DNA of 5,234 bases, from the NCBI GenBank assembly GCA_030038695.1, contig JASHSN010000480.1, positions 1-5,234 on the forward strand, given 5' to 3'. A program made the translations under genes and the position numbers. The notes under the pieces are model-generated. The model saw only the letters and a program-made list of their open reading frames with translations. It was not told the DNA's origin and did not search any database. Shown piece by piece: positions 1 through 5,172 of this stretch. The first letter of the stretch is position 1. Every line of letters starts with the position of its first letter. The DNA comes from Nitrososphaeraceae archaeon (GTDB taxonomy: Archaea; Thermoproteota; Nitrososphaeria; Nitrososphaerales; Nitrososphaeraceae).

Positions 1-53
1 TTCCAACTTCTTAATCTGTCAAACAACAATGATCAACTCCAGTTTGATTGGGC

Positions 54-568
54 CTATTCACCCTTTTTGTTAATATTATTACTTTCTTCTTGAGTTTGTT
101 TTTGATCTACCTTTCTTAATTCGGTCTTCAAAAAGTGCTTATACCTTTTTCGTTCTTCTTCTGTCATTTTGTCAAGGTTTGAACTCAGAGCACTTCCTAT
201 GTTAGTAATTCTATCAAGCAAATCTAACGTCATGAACCCACCGCGACTACCAACTCGAAGTAGTACTTCAAATTGTTTTTGGAATACATTGTGTACCGAT
301 TCTAGGTCCTTAATCATATCAAGACCCTTCATCGTTATCTTGTATCTACCATCATCCATCTCGTCGATTAGACCTTCTTCAATCAATCTCCCAACAAAGG
401 ATATATCAAACCGGGAGAGGGTTTCCAGATACCTCCACTTTCAGATATCGCCTTGTCAATAATTTCTTTACCTGACATAGGTGCTTCCCTAATTGAAGTT
501 AGGACGTAATGTCGTGAAAAACCTCTAGGAATAACACTGCCCACTTTATTTAACCAATTAGACGCCAT
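54..568 (-). pseudogene. PadR-family winged-helix transcriptional regulator, broken by one frameshift
   Basis: Two minus-strand pieces in different frames join into one PadR-like protein of about 171 residues. The first piece (568 to 383) begins MASNWLNKVG and carries the PadR winged-helix pattern: SGKEIIDKAI recognition region, then GGIWKPSPGLIYPLL. It stops right after LLGD. The second piece (386 to 54) resumes at LIEEGLIDEMDDGRYKIT, which is exactly the wing expected next. A charged C-terminal helix (TEEERKRYKHFLKTELRK) follows. Restoring one base near 386-391 gives PLLG-R-LIEEGL. PadR proteins are DNA-binding repressors, usually dimeric through the C-terminal helices, and often autoregulated. 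Both halves look fully conserved, so the lesion is recent, a sequencing error, or programmed. If real, only the N-terminal 61 residues would be made, without wing or dimer helix. The target is unknown. Family is fairly sure; functional status is uncertain. Confidence 0.85.
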
Positions 569-600
569 ATCACTAGTAATATCGCTAGCGATTTATAAAT
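569..600 (-). promoter_or_regulatory. Leaderless-type promoter of the PadR gene with two tandem palindromes
   Basis: TTTATAAA (592-599), a perfect archaeal TATA box, is centred about 27 bases before the ATG at 568-566. Transcription would therefore begin at or next to the start codon. Between them lie a perfect 12-bp palindrome ATCGCTAGCGAT (581-592) and, immediately adjoining, the related imperfect palindrome ATCACTAGTAAT (569-580). Both share ATCnCTAGnnAT. Two dyads placed over the start site are what an autorepressor operator looks like. That the PadR protein binds here is inference. Confidence 0.7.
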
Positions 601-690
601 CTTTAACAATCACAAATTCTGTTGCAAACTAGGGTTTCCTCAATGCGCCTTGTATAAGGGGGCGTTATTGTTGCGTGACGGGAGCGGTTA

Positions 691-725
691 GTATAAATAC
701 TTTCAGAACATTATTGAGGTAGATG
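691..725 (+). promoter_or_regulatory. Orphan TATA promoter with leaderless ATG
   Basis: GTATAAATAC at 691-700 is a good TATA box within the inverted repeat AGTAT-AA-ATACT (690-701). An ATG at 723-725 lies about 27 bases downstream, the same geometry as the PadR promoter. The reading frame from this ATG is only 17 codons (MLSEQKSVKKYHIICNV, stop at 774-776), so it drives a tiny peptide, an RNA, or the remains of a gene. A near-repeat TCAGAACA occurs at 703-710 and 729-736, flanking the predicted start site. Confidence 0.4.
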
Positions 726-754
726 CTATCAGAACAAAAGAGTGTAAAAAAATA

Positions 755-997
755 TCATATTATATGCAATGTCTGACTGCTTATCCAAAAATACATCACA
801 GATCCCCCATTTATAAGCGGGTCATTTGCGGCCTGAGTTAATCCGCCAAGACAATTCAATTGATAGAAGCCAAAAATCTTGGACTGCTTATTCCAATATA
901 TATCAAAAATTATCCCATGGTACCCACGATAATAGATATGTAAGACAGGGTCATATTCGAATACTACGGGGTCACCATCTCTGTCTGCGGGCGGCAT
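755..997 (-). CDS. Doubtful hypothetical protein, possibly an eroded gene fragment
   Basis: An 80-residue frame from ATG, beginning MPPADRDGDPVVFEYD, is rich in Tyr, Ile and Phe and could form beta strands (FEYDPVLHIYYRGYHGIIFDIYW). I do not recognise a family. The frame stays open about 14 codons upstream of the ATG to a stop near 1039. There is no convincing TATA box or Shine-Dalgarno before it, and a plus-strand frame (826-1146) covers the same DNA. It may be the end of a larger decayed gene, or chance. Confidence 0.2.
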   Translation of the reverse strand: MPPADRDGDPVVFEYDPVLHIYYRGYHGIIFDIYWNKQSKIFGFYQLNCLGGLTQAANDPLINGGSVMYFWISSQTLHII

Positions 998-1141
998 TGA
1001 TACCAGTGTGGTCCCAAATGAATGTCTATTCTGAATTTAATAGACTTGGGTCCTTTTGTGAGTCCATCACAAGTGTTGCGGGACAGGCAGTAGGCGCACT
1101 TAACAATATGGCATTACAATTTGCAACTAGTAAAGTAAAGA

Positions 1142-1237
1142 GGTAAGTAAGATTAGGCTTACTATAAAGCCAAATAGCTAAGTTTATTACTTACCATTAC
1201 CATACTCACTTACCATAGCTATGACAGCCAGCTTACC
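1142..1237 (+). promoter_or_regulatory. TATA promoter embedded in a CTTACC/GGTAAG repeat cluster
   Basis: A TATA-like CTATAAAG (1162-1169) precedes the HTH gene; a start site about 25 bases on would fall near 1191, with the ATG at 1221. Around it are repeated half-sites: GGTAAGTAA (1142-1150) and its exact reverse complement TTACTTACC (1187-1195), ATTACC (1196-1201), ACTTACC (1208-1214), and CTTACC (1232-1237) inside the coding start. AGTAAG-6-CTTACT (1146-1163) forms a further dyad against the TATA box. The arrangement suggests cooperative binding of a repressor, plausibly the product of this gene. That is inference. Confidence 0.55.
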
Positions 1238-1832
1238 TAGTCACAGACCGACTAAGAAAGAGCGCATACACGAGTTAATTTCCGACGGCCAATATACCGA
1301 TGAGGACATTGCAAGGATCGTCCAGACAACTATTCCAAACGTGTGGAAGGAGAAGAGCACCTTGAGGAGAAGCGGACTTCTCGTAAGGCATCGAGTAGAA
1401 CGCAGTGACAGGACCCTATTAGTTACCTCAGCAGCTGCTACCCAAAAGAAGACGGCAAGTCTAGAGTACCAAGAGCTCCTTAATATTCCTCCAATTGACT
1501 CAGAGGGTATGAAAAAATTATATACTGATATCATCGCAGGGAAAAAACCTGATGAAATAATTGCTGCATACGGCTTTCACCCAGCTGTCGTTGAGACAGA
1601 ATATCATAGATCTCAGAGACTTCATCAAGATATGCTAACTAAACGCATAATATCTGAAGTATTAGTGTGGAAGACTAGTACGAAATGCAATGCATTAATT
1701 GATAAGTATAAAGAGCAAGGGTGGATTTCTGACGATGATATGATTGAACTTCTAAGAGAGTACATACGAGGCACGTATCAATTTGGGCTCGCCATGCAAT
1801 GGCCCACGTATTTGGGTTGCGCCAGATACTGA
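1221..1832 (+). CDS. Putative DNA-binding protein with two HTH-like segments
   Basis: This 203-residue protein has no signal or membrane segment and is probably cytoplasmic. Residues 12-53 (KKERIHELI, then YTDEDIARIVQTTIPNVWKEK and STLRRSGLL) read as a helix-turn-helix of winged-helix style. A second HTH-like unit lies at about 92-134 (MKKLYTDIIAGKKPDEIIAAYG, then FHPAVVETEYHRSQRL). I associate this two-unit layout with uncharacterised thaumarchaeal proteins, from memory. The C-terminal part (140-185) is helical and acidic/basic. The ATG at 1221 is preceded by a TATA box about 55 bases upstream and no Shine-Dalgarno. The last 15 or so residues (MQWPTYLGCARY) look unlike the rest; a +1 frame runs on for about 20 codons to a TAG near 1843, so the C-terminus may be shifted. 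It could be a regulator or a element-borne protein; no catalytic motif is seen. Confidence 0.7.
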   Translation: MTASLPSHRPTKKERIHELISDGQYTDEDIARIVQTTIPNVWKEKSTLRRSGLLVRHRVERSDRTLLVTSAAATQKKTASLEYQELLNIPPIDSEGMKKLYTDIIAGKKPDEIIAAYGFHPAVVETEYHRSQRLHQDMLTKRIISEVLVWKTSTKCNALIDKYKEQGWISDDDMIELLREYIRGTYQFGLAMQWPTYLGCARY

Positions 1833-2250
1833 GATAGTGTAGACGAACGAGGACACCGTTTAAGTGTTCATTCACCGGCAAGAAGGAAGCTCTGCTTCGA
1901 CGTTTTGAGTGATTGAGACACGTGCTACCACAGCTGACAAGCGGGACAAAGAGTGTCTACCTCACTGGGATGATGCCACATTGTATTTTGAAGATTTAAG
2001 AGTGTGCGGACTGTAGCTTTAAAAGAAAACTTTAAAGCTAGCCTTGTACTCAGTATTGTTAGGCCTGTGCTTGGGATTGTTATCACCGTACATCGCTTCT
2101 GATATCTTTAATTATTTAATAATGATTGAAATTTTTCATTGTACGATCGATTGAGAGAATCCTAAGGAGAAGGTAATAGTGGTAGTAGCAATAGCGACAG
2201 CTACTGGTGCTTTAATTCGATTTATCTATCTCTAGGAAATTAAATCTCAA
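1833..2250. other. Gene-free stretch between HTH gene and integrase remnant
   Basis: No convincing gene is visible in about 420 bases. A small frame at 2179-2235 (GTG start, 18 residues VVVAIATATGALI...) has an AAGGAGA Shine-Dalgarno-like site at 2164-2170, but it is too short to call. A short hairpin GAAGC-TCT-GCTTC lies near 1886-1898, followed by CGTTTT, and could weakly end the HTH transcript. The clearest structure is the inverted repeat at 2014-2040. No tRNA is seen. Confidence 0.5.
2014..2040. repeat. Perfect 10-bp inverted repeat, 7-base loop
   Basis: TAGCTTTAAA (2014-2023) and TTTAAAGCTA (2031-2040) are exact reverse complements around AGAAAAC. It could form a hairpin in RNA or serve as a protein-binding dyad. 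The arms contain TTTAAA, so it could also hold TATA-like elements in both directions. No gene start lies close by. Confidence 0.8.
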
Positions 2251-2490
2251 TTAATCAGCGTCCTCAGTATTGTCAGTATCAGGAGCATTTTCTAACTGGT
2301 TCAGGAACGACTTCACTTTTATCCGCTCCTCTTCAGTAAGAGGCCGACGCAATCTCTCCCAATAAGGTTCTTTCCAACCAGGCGATAATCTGTCCAAAGT
2401 ATCATACATTTCTTCGCATTTCCTCATTTTTATGCTGCCACTTAAAATGATCTCCAACCTTCTCAAGCACCTCTCCCACCCTTTTATCAT
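2251..2490 (-). pseudogene. Out-of-frame C-terminal tail next to the integrase remnant, or small unknown protein
   Basis: This frame overlaps the zinc-ribbon fragment upstream of it in another frame. Its last 53 residues (from MYDTLDRLSPGWKEPYWERL to the acidic end NTEDAD) look protein-like. Earlier residues coincide with the coiled-coil coding DNA and are probably shadow. The fragment upstream ends HKNEEMRRNV and stops at about 2402; shifting frame near 2405-2415 would continue into MYDTLDRLSPG. The likeliest reading is that this is the frameshifted end of the integrase or a fused remnant. TEEERIKVKSFLNQLE resembles the C-terminal helix of the PadR gene (TEEERKRYKHFL), so a PadR-like tail is an alternative. 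No function is assigned. Confidence 0.4.
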
Positions 2491-3145
2491 ATGACTTGAA
2501 ATCCTGTTGCATTTTCGACATCTGCTCCTTTAACTCTAAAATCTCCTGGTCCTTCTTCTCCCTCTCTTCCCTACCCTTCTGATAGACCTCGAAGCACATC
2601 ACAAAATTACAGTTGAAACAGAATTGCGCATCAGGCTTGTTAGGTTCTCGACAACTAGGACATGTCTTATATTGTAATATGTTGACGGCTCTTGAACTTT
2701 GGTTGGTCAAGACTTTGGGCAATATTTTAAAAAGATAAGGTTGTCCTCAGCATTCCATATATCTGAAGGTTCATAATCAGATATTTCTAGGCGTCTCAAT
2801 TTGGGAAAGTTCTGTACTACTTCAGGTTTGGGTCTTTTGGTAGGTTCAATGTTAGGAGCATATAACCATTTAAAGAATTTAATGACATGAATTAGATTCG
2901 AATTATAAGTACCAATCCATTTATGTGTAGATGAGTCTCTTTTCTAAATCGATTCATAAATGCTATGACATCAGCTCGTGTAAAGTCCTTGAACTCTTTT
3001 ATTGCCAATTCTTGATAAAGCAATCAATGTGTTAAGAATATTTCGTCTGTAACCGCTAGATAGTTTTATCTCACTTTTTAGAGCAAATACATAATCGCAT
3101 ATTACAGAGCTTTGCTTTGAAGATAATTCATTGAGACGATTAAAG

Positions 3146-3207
3146 TATAAAGGGTTAGACCTTTTGTAACATCATTTATTCGACCAGCCTCTATAACATT
3201 TTTTAAA
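3146..3207 (+). promoter_or_regulatory. Candidate TATA boxes for the serine protease gene
   Basis: Two AT boxes precede the protease: TATAAAG at 3146-3152, and TTTTTTAAA at 3199-3207. The second is centred about 27 bases before the TTG at 3230. That matches the leaderless geometry of the PadR promoter, and favours it. Both boxes lie within sequence derived from the integrase remnant. Confidence 0.35.
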
Positions 3208-3229
3208 CCCTTTGCGGCATCATTTATTC
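3156..3229 (-). repeat. Two-copy 48-base repeat encoding RINDxxKGL
   Basis: Read on the minus strand, GAATAAATGATG begins at 3229 and again at 3181, a period of 48 bases or 16 codons. Over 26 bases 21 match. Both copies read as RINDAAKGL and RINDVTKGL in one frame, and the differences are mostly conservative. This supports minus-strand coding origin, as the N-terminal end of the integrase, right up to 3229. Confidence 0.65.
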
Positions 3230-4495
3230 TTGAACTTTCGTCAGTCTTTGTTAATACTGCTCCCTTCGTTCTTGCTCGCATGTCTCTTATTTGTTGGGCA
3301 GAGCTATAAAGGTATTGTAGACACTAGCGCTAGATTATATGAAAAAAATCCGGACCAACAATTATTGCCTGTCAGTCAACAAACTTTTTCTGATACGATT
3401 CGCAATTCATTTAAGAAGGTAGATTTATCGTCTTCAACTACTAGCGATCAGAATCCGAGCCTTACTACTATCTTCAAGCAAGTAGAGAATTCTGTTGTTC
3501 AAATCACGGCTAAAACACCAAATCCGAATTTGCAAATTATAATAAATGGTGTTCCGTTAAGCAACAAATCTACAAGATTGGGTTCTGGCTTTGTGTATGG
3601 TAAGCAAGGGCACATAATCACCAATAGCCATGTAATTGATGGAGCTAGTACTGCGGATGTAACATTTGTTGATGGAAACACATATAGAGCAAAAGTAATA
3701 GGAAAAGATCCTTCGACTGATATTGCAGTATTACAAATTACAGATAATTTCTCATCTGAAAATCTTGTTCCTTTGCCTATTGTAAATTCTTCTTCTCTGC
3801 AAGTAGGACAACAAGTAATAGCTATAGGTAATCCGTTTGGGCTTAGTGATACGATGACAACCGGTATTGTTAGTCAAACGGGACGTCTACTGCCAAATCC
3901 TGACACAGGGTTTTCTACACCTGGTGCAATTCAGACAGATGCCGCAATTAATCCTGGTAATTCGGGTGGTCCATTGCTGAATATGCTAGGGCAGGTAGTA
4001 GGAATAAATACCGCAATTAATTCTGCTACTGGTGAATTCTCCGGAATAGGTTTTGCAGTTCCATCAAATATGATAATCAAGGAAATTCCAACAATAATTA
4101 AGACTGGAATTTACAATCATCCGTGGATAGGAATTGTTGGTGCCGGCATAACCCCAGATATAGCACAGGGTGCAGGGTTGCCAAGGAACTCCAAAGGCGT
4201 GGTAGTTGCTTCAATTCAAAGTCGAAGTCCTGCAGAAAAGGCAGGCCTACAGGGGATAACACAAAACAACTCTTCTAATACTCAACAAGTAGGTGATATT
4301 ATAACAGGAGTTGATGGACGTTATTTGAGAAATATGGATGATCTCATCAGTTACATCGATTTACATAAATCAGTTGGGGATAATGTGGTGTTAACTGTCA
4401 ACAGACATGGCCAAATAATGAATTTGAATCTAATGCTACAGGCACGACCACCATCAGTACGGAACGCTACGTCATTAGAATCAATTCTCCCTTGA
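3230..4495 (+). CDS. Membrane-anchored HtrA/DegP-like serine protease with one PDZ domain
   Basis: This is a trypsin-like (S1C) protease for quality control of proteins outside the membrane. Numbering from an alternative TTG at 3212 (427 residues), a hydrophobic segment at 11-30 (SLLILLPSFLLACLLFVG) is an uncleaved anchor or signal. The protease domain runs about 90-297. The triad is complete: His140 in ITNSHVID, Asp170 in DPSTDIAVL, Ser251 in NPGNSGGPLL. GSGFVY, AIGNPFGL and GIGFAVPS are also classic HtrA blocks. One PDZ domain follows (about 303-410: GVVVASIQSRSPAEKAGL, GDIITGVDGR). No ATG exists near the start. I chose TTG 3230 (MNFRQSLLILL) because upstream DNA reads as integrase remnant on the other strand and a TATA-like box lies 27 bases before. 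TTG 3212 and 3248 are alternatives. The gene appears intact and is convergent with the dodecin gene. Confidence 0.93.
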   Translation: MNFRQSLLILLPSFLLACLLFVGQSYKGIVDTSARLYEKNPDQQLLPVSQQTFSDTIRNSFKKVDLSSSTTSDQNPSLTTIFKQVENSVVQITAKTPNPNLQIIINGVPLSNKSTRLGSGFVYGKQGHIITNSHVIDGASTADVTFVDGNTYRAKVIGKDPSTDIAVLQITDNFSSENLVPLPIVNSSSLQVGQQVIAIGNPFGLSDTMTTGIVSQTGRLLPNPDTGFSTPGAIQTDAAINPGNSGGPLLNMLGQVVGINTAINSATGEFSGIGFAVPSNMIIKEIPTIIKTGIYNHPWIGIVGAGITPDIAQGAGLPRNSKGVVVASIQSRSPAEKAGLQGITQNNSSNTQQVGDIITGVDGRYLRNMDDLISYIDLHKSVGDNVVLTVNRHGQIMNLNLMLQARPPSVRNATSLESILP

Positions 4496-4608
4496 TACAA
4501 CTCCAAAATTTTCCAAGTACCGATACGGGTGTGATGAAGATAGGTAGACAAACCCCAAAATTAGAGATAAGAAAGTGTAATGCACGCAACATTCGTCCAA
4601 TGGGTTGA

Positions 4609-4848
4609 CTAATTTTCCTTGTTTCTTATAACTTCAAAACCAATCCTTACCTCTGCTTGATATTCTATTTTTTTTCCTTCTTCAACTCTAAAAGTGACGC
4701 GCCCAAGTTCTCCCCATTTTATATTCTTGACAGTTTTTGAAGCTTCTTCAAACGCATTGTTTATTGCGTCCGTAATGACAGTATTTGAAGTTCCTACTAT
4801 ATCTATGTATTTGTAAACCATAATTCCATCATCCGAAAACCTATTCAT
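4609..4848 (-). CDS. Dodecin (flavin-binding protein)
   Basis: Dodecins are small proteins that assemble into hollow dodecamers binding flavins (riboflavin or lumichrome in archaea, FMN in many bacteria), thought to buffer free flavin. This 79-residue protein matches the whole family: VYKYIDIVGTS, then the helix TDAINNAFEEASKTVKNI, then the beta strands. Trp45 in NIKWGEL and Gln64 in YQAEVRIGF are 19 apart, the same spacing as the flavin-stacking Trp36 and contacting Gln55 of Halobacterium dodecin. The ATG at 4848 has AGGAG seven bases upstream. Starting at Met10 (MVYKYIDIVG) would give the usual 70-residue length, so the true start is one of these two. The gene stands alone, converging on the protease. 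It appears intact and functional. Confidence 0.92.
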   Translation of the reverse strand: MNRFSDDGIMVYKYIDIVGTSNTVITDAINNAFEEASKTVKNIKWGELGRVTFRVEEGKKIEYQAEVRIGFEVIRNKEN

Positions 4849-4855
4849 ATATGTA

Positions 4856-4860
4856 CTCCT
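4856..4860 (-). promoter_or_regulatory. Shine-Dalgarno site supporting the dodecin start at 4848
   Basis: On the minus strand AGGAG lies seven bases before the ATG at 4848, good archaeal spacing. It favours the 79-residue form and implies a leadered transcript, unlike the PadR gene. A TATA-like ATTTAAA at 4959-4965 could serve with a leader of roughly 85-90 bases, but this is weak. Confidence 0.5.
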
Positions 4861-4879
4861 GCTCTATTCCTGCTACGTC

Positions 4880-4904
4880 TCATCAATCGTTCCGACATTG
4901 ATGA
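4880..4904. repeat. Inverted repeat upstream of the dodecin gene
   Basis: TCATCAAT (4880-4887) and ATTGATGA (4897-4904) are exact reverse complements around a 9-base spacer. The dyad is about 32 bases before the dodecin ATG. It may be an operator, or a hairpin in the 5' leader. Confidence 0.6.
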
Positions 4905-4934
4905 ACTGAAGATCATTTTGTCAACTAATACCCG

Positions 4935-4950
4935 AGAGGATGTGTCCTCT
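4935..4950. repeat. Hairpin AGAGGA-TGTG-TCCTCT
   Basis: Six perfect pairs close a four-base loop TGTG. It is G+C richer than its surroundings. It lies about 87 bases before the dodecin ATG, near where that gene's transcript could begin. Confidence 0.6.
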
Positions 4951-4964
4951 GATAATCCATTTAA

Positions 4965-5025
4965 ACCAGGCGATTCTTTTTTCGAGTAGAACCTATCAGA
5001 TGAGAGTATTTCCTTAGCGCCTGGT
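4965..5025. repeat. Long-range inverted repeat ACCAGGCG / CGCCTGGT
   Basis: ACCAGGCG (4965-4972) pairs perfectly with CGCCTGGT (5018-5025), enclosing 45 bases. A GC-rich 8-bp stem is unlikely to be common by chance in AT-rich DNA, and it might close a small RNA domain. Confidence 0.5.
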
Positions 5026-5066
5026 GCTTTGATTTGGCTGGCTGCCGGTAAACTATCTGGAGCTGG

Positions 5067-5087
5067 CTACTAGTTGACAACTGGTAG
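5067..5087. repeat. Near-perfect interrupted palindrome
   Basis: CTACTAGTTG (5067-5076) and CAACTGGTAG (5078-5087) flank a single A. All ten positions pair if one G-U is allowed. The form suits either a dimeric protein's binding site or an RNA hairpin. Confidence 0.6.
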
Positions 5088-5108
5088 TTCGCATATGTGT
5101 GTCTTGAT

Positions 5109-5136
5109 ACTGGGTCATACATGTATGACACTCAGT
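5109..5136. repeat. Perfect 16-bp palindrome with extended arms
   Basis: GTCATACATGTATGAC (5114-5129) is its own reverse complement. Outside it ACTG (5109-5112) and CAGT (5133-5136) also match, with small asymmetric gaps. With no internal spacer it fits a DNA-level dyad for a dimeric protein better than a terminator; no T-run follows. Confidence 0.75.
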
Positions 5137-5145
5137 CCGGACGTC

Positions 5146-5172
5146 TATTTACGTCTGAACAAAATGTAAATA
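5146..5172. repeat. Inverted repeat TATTTAC / GTAAATA
   Basis: TATTTAC (5146-5152) and GTAAATA (5166-5172) are exact reverse complements with a 13-base spacer. The left arm overlaps a short direct repeat ACGTCT (5141-5146 and 5151-5156). It continues the run of dyads at the right end. Confidence 0.5.

Larger units (their letters stand above)
601..1140. other. Region without a confident gene
   Basis: About 540 bases separate the PadR promoter from the HTH gene. Open frames exist on both strands: plus 826-1146 with a TTG start, minus 755-997 with ATG, and a short minus frame over about 1125-965 containing a KCAYC motif. They overlap each other and none shows a family I recognise. The minus frame 755-997 can be extended upstream through a frame change (KFRIDIH followed by SFGTTLVSM), so an eroded minus-strand gene is possible. 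The only strong signal is the orphan promoter at 691-700. Confidence 0.5.
2402..3229 (-). pseudogene. Decayed thaumarchaeal-type tyrosine integrase lacking its catalytic domain
   Basis: Several minus-strand frames read consecutively give parts of one integrase. From 3229: RINDAAKGLKNVIEAG and RINDVTKGL. After a shift near 3156 comes NPLYFNRLNELSSKQSS, then YRRNILNTLIALSRIGN. After a shift in the A-run near 2996-3001 comes KEFKDFTRADVIAFMNRFRK. After a shift near 2940 comes DSSTHKWIGTYNSNLIHVIKFFKWLYAPN, continuing to IWNAEDNLIFLKYCPKS and a stop near 2710. This is the SAM-like core-binding domain. The next frame (2722-2402) is the C-terminal part: a zinc ribbon with Cys at its residues 21, 24, 35 and 38 (CPSC, CFNC), then a charged coiled coil. 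The catalytic domain with Arg, His-x-x-Arg and Tyr, about 200 residues in relatives, is wholly missing at the 2710-2720 join. The protein cannot recombine DNA. It marks a former integrated element. Confidence 0.8.

Noticed and set aside
826..1146. Plus-strand frame of 106 codons starting at TTG
   Set aside because: It has no recognisable family, no TATA box or Shine-Dalgarno at the right distance, and overlaps other equally weak minus-strand frames; its end runs into the operator-like repeats.
2179..2235. Small GTG frame with AAGGAGA upstream, VVVAIATATGALI
   Set aside because: At 18 codons with low-complexity start it cannot be told from chance; mentioned only under the gap.
3230..3330. Minus-strand frame continuing upstream of the integrase repeat (MRARTKGAVLTKTDESS)
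   Set aside because: The plus strand here encodes a convincing hydrophobic anchor of the protease and the minus frame has no repeat or family similarity beyond 3229, so it is taken as antisense shadow.
4531..4600. Perfect C-box sequence GTGATGA at 4531-4537 after the protease gene
   Set aside because: No D box CTGA follows within the usual distance.
4898..4952. Possible box C/D small RNA (TTGATGA at 4898-4904, CTGA at 4949-4952)
   Set aside because: The C box has T in place of the required purine, the internal CTGA is too close to it to leave a guide, and no good C' box is present.
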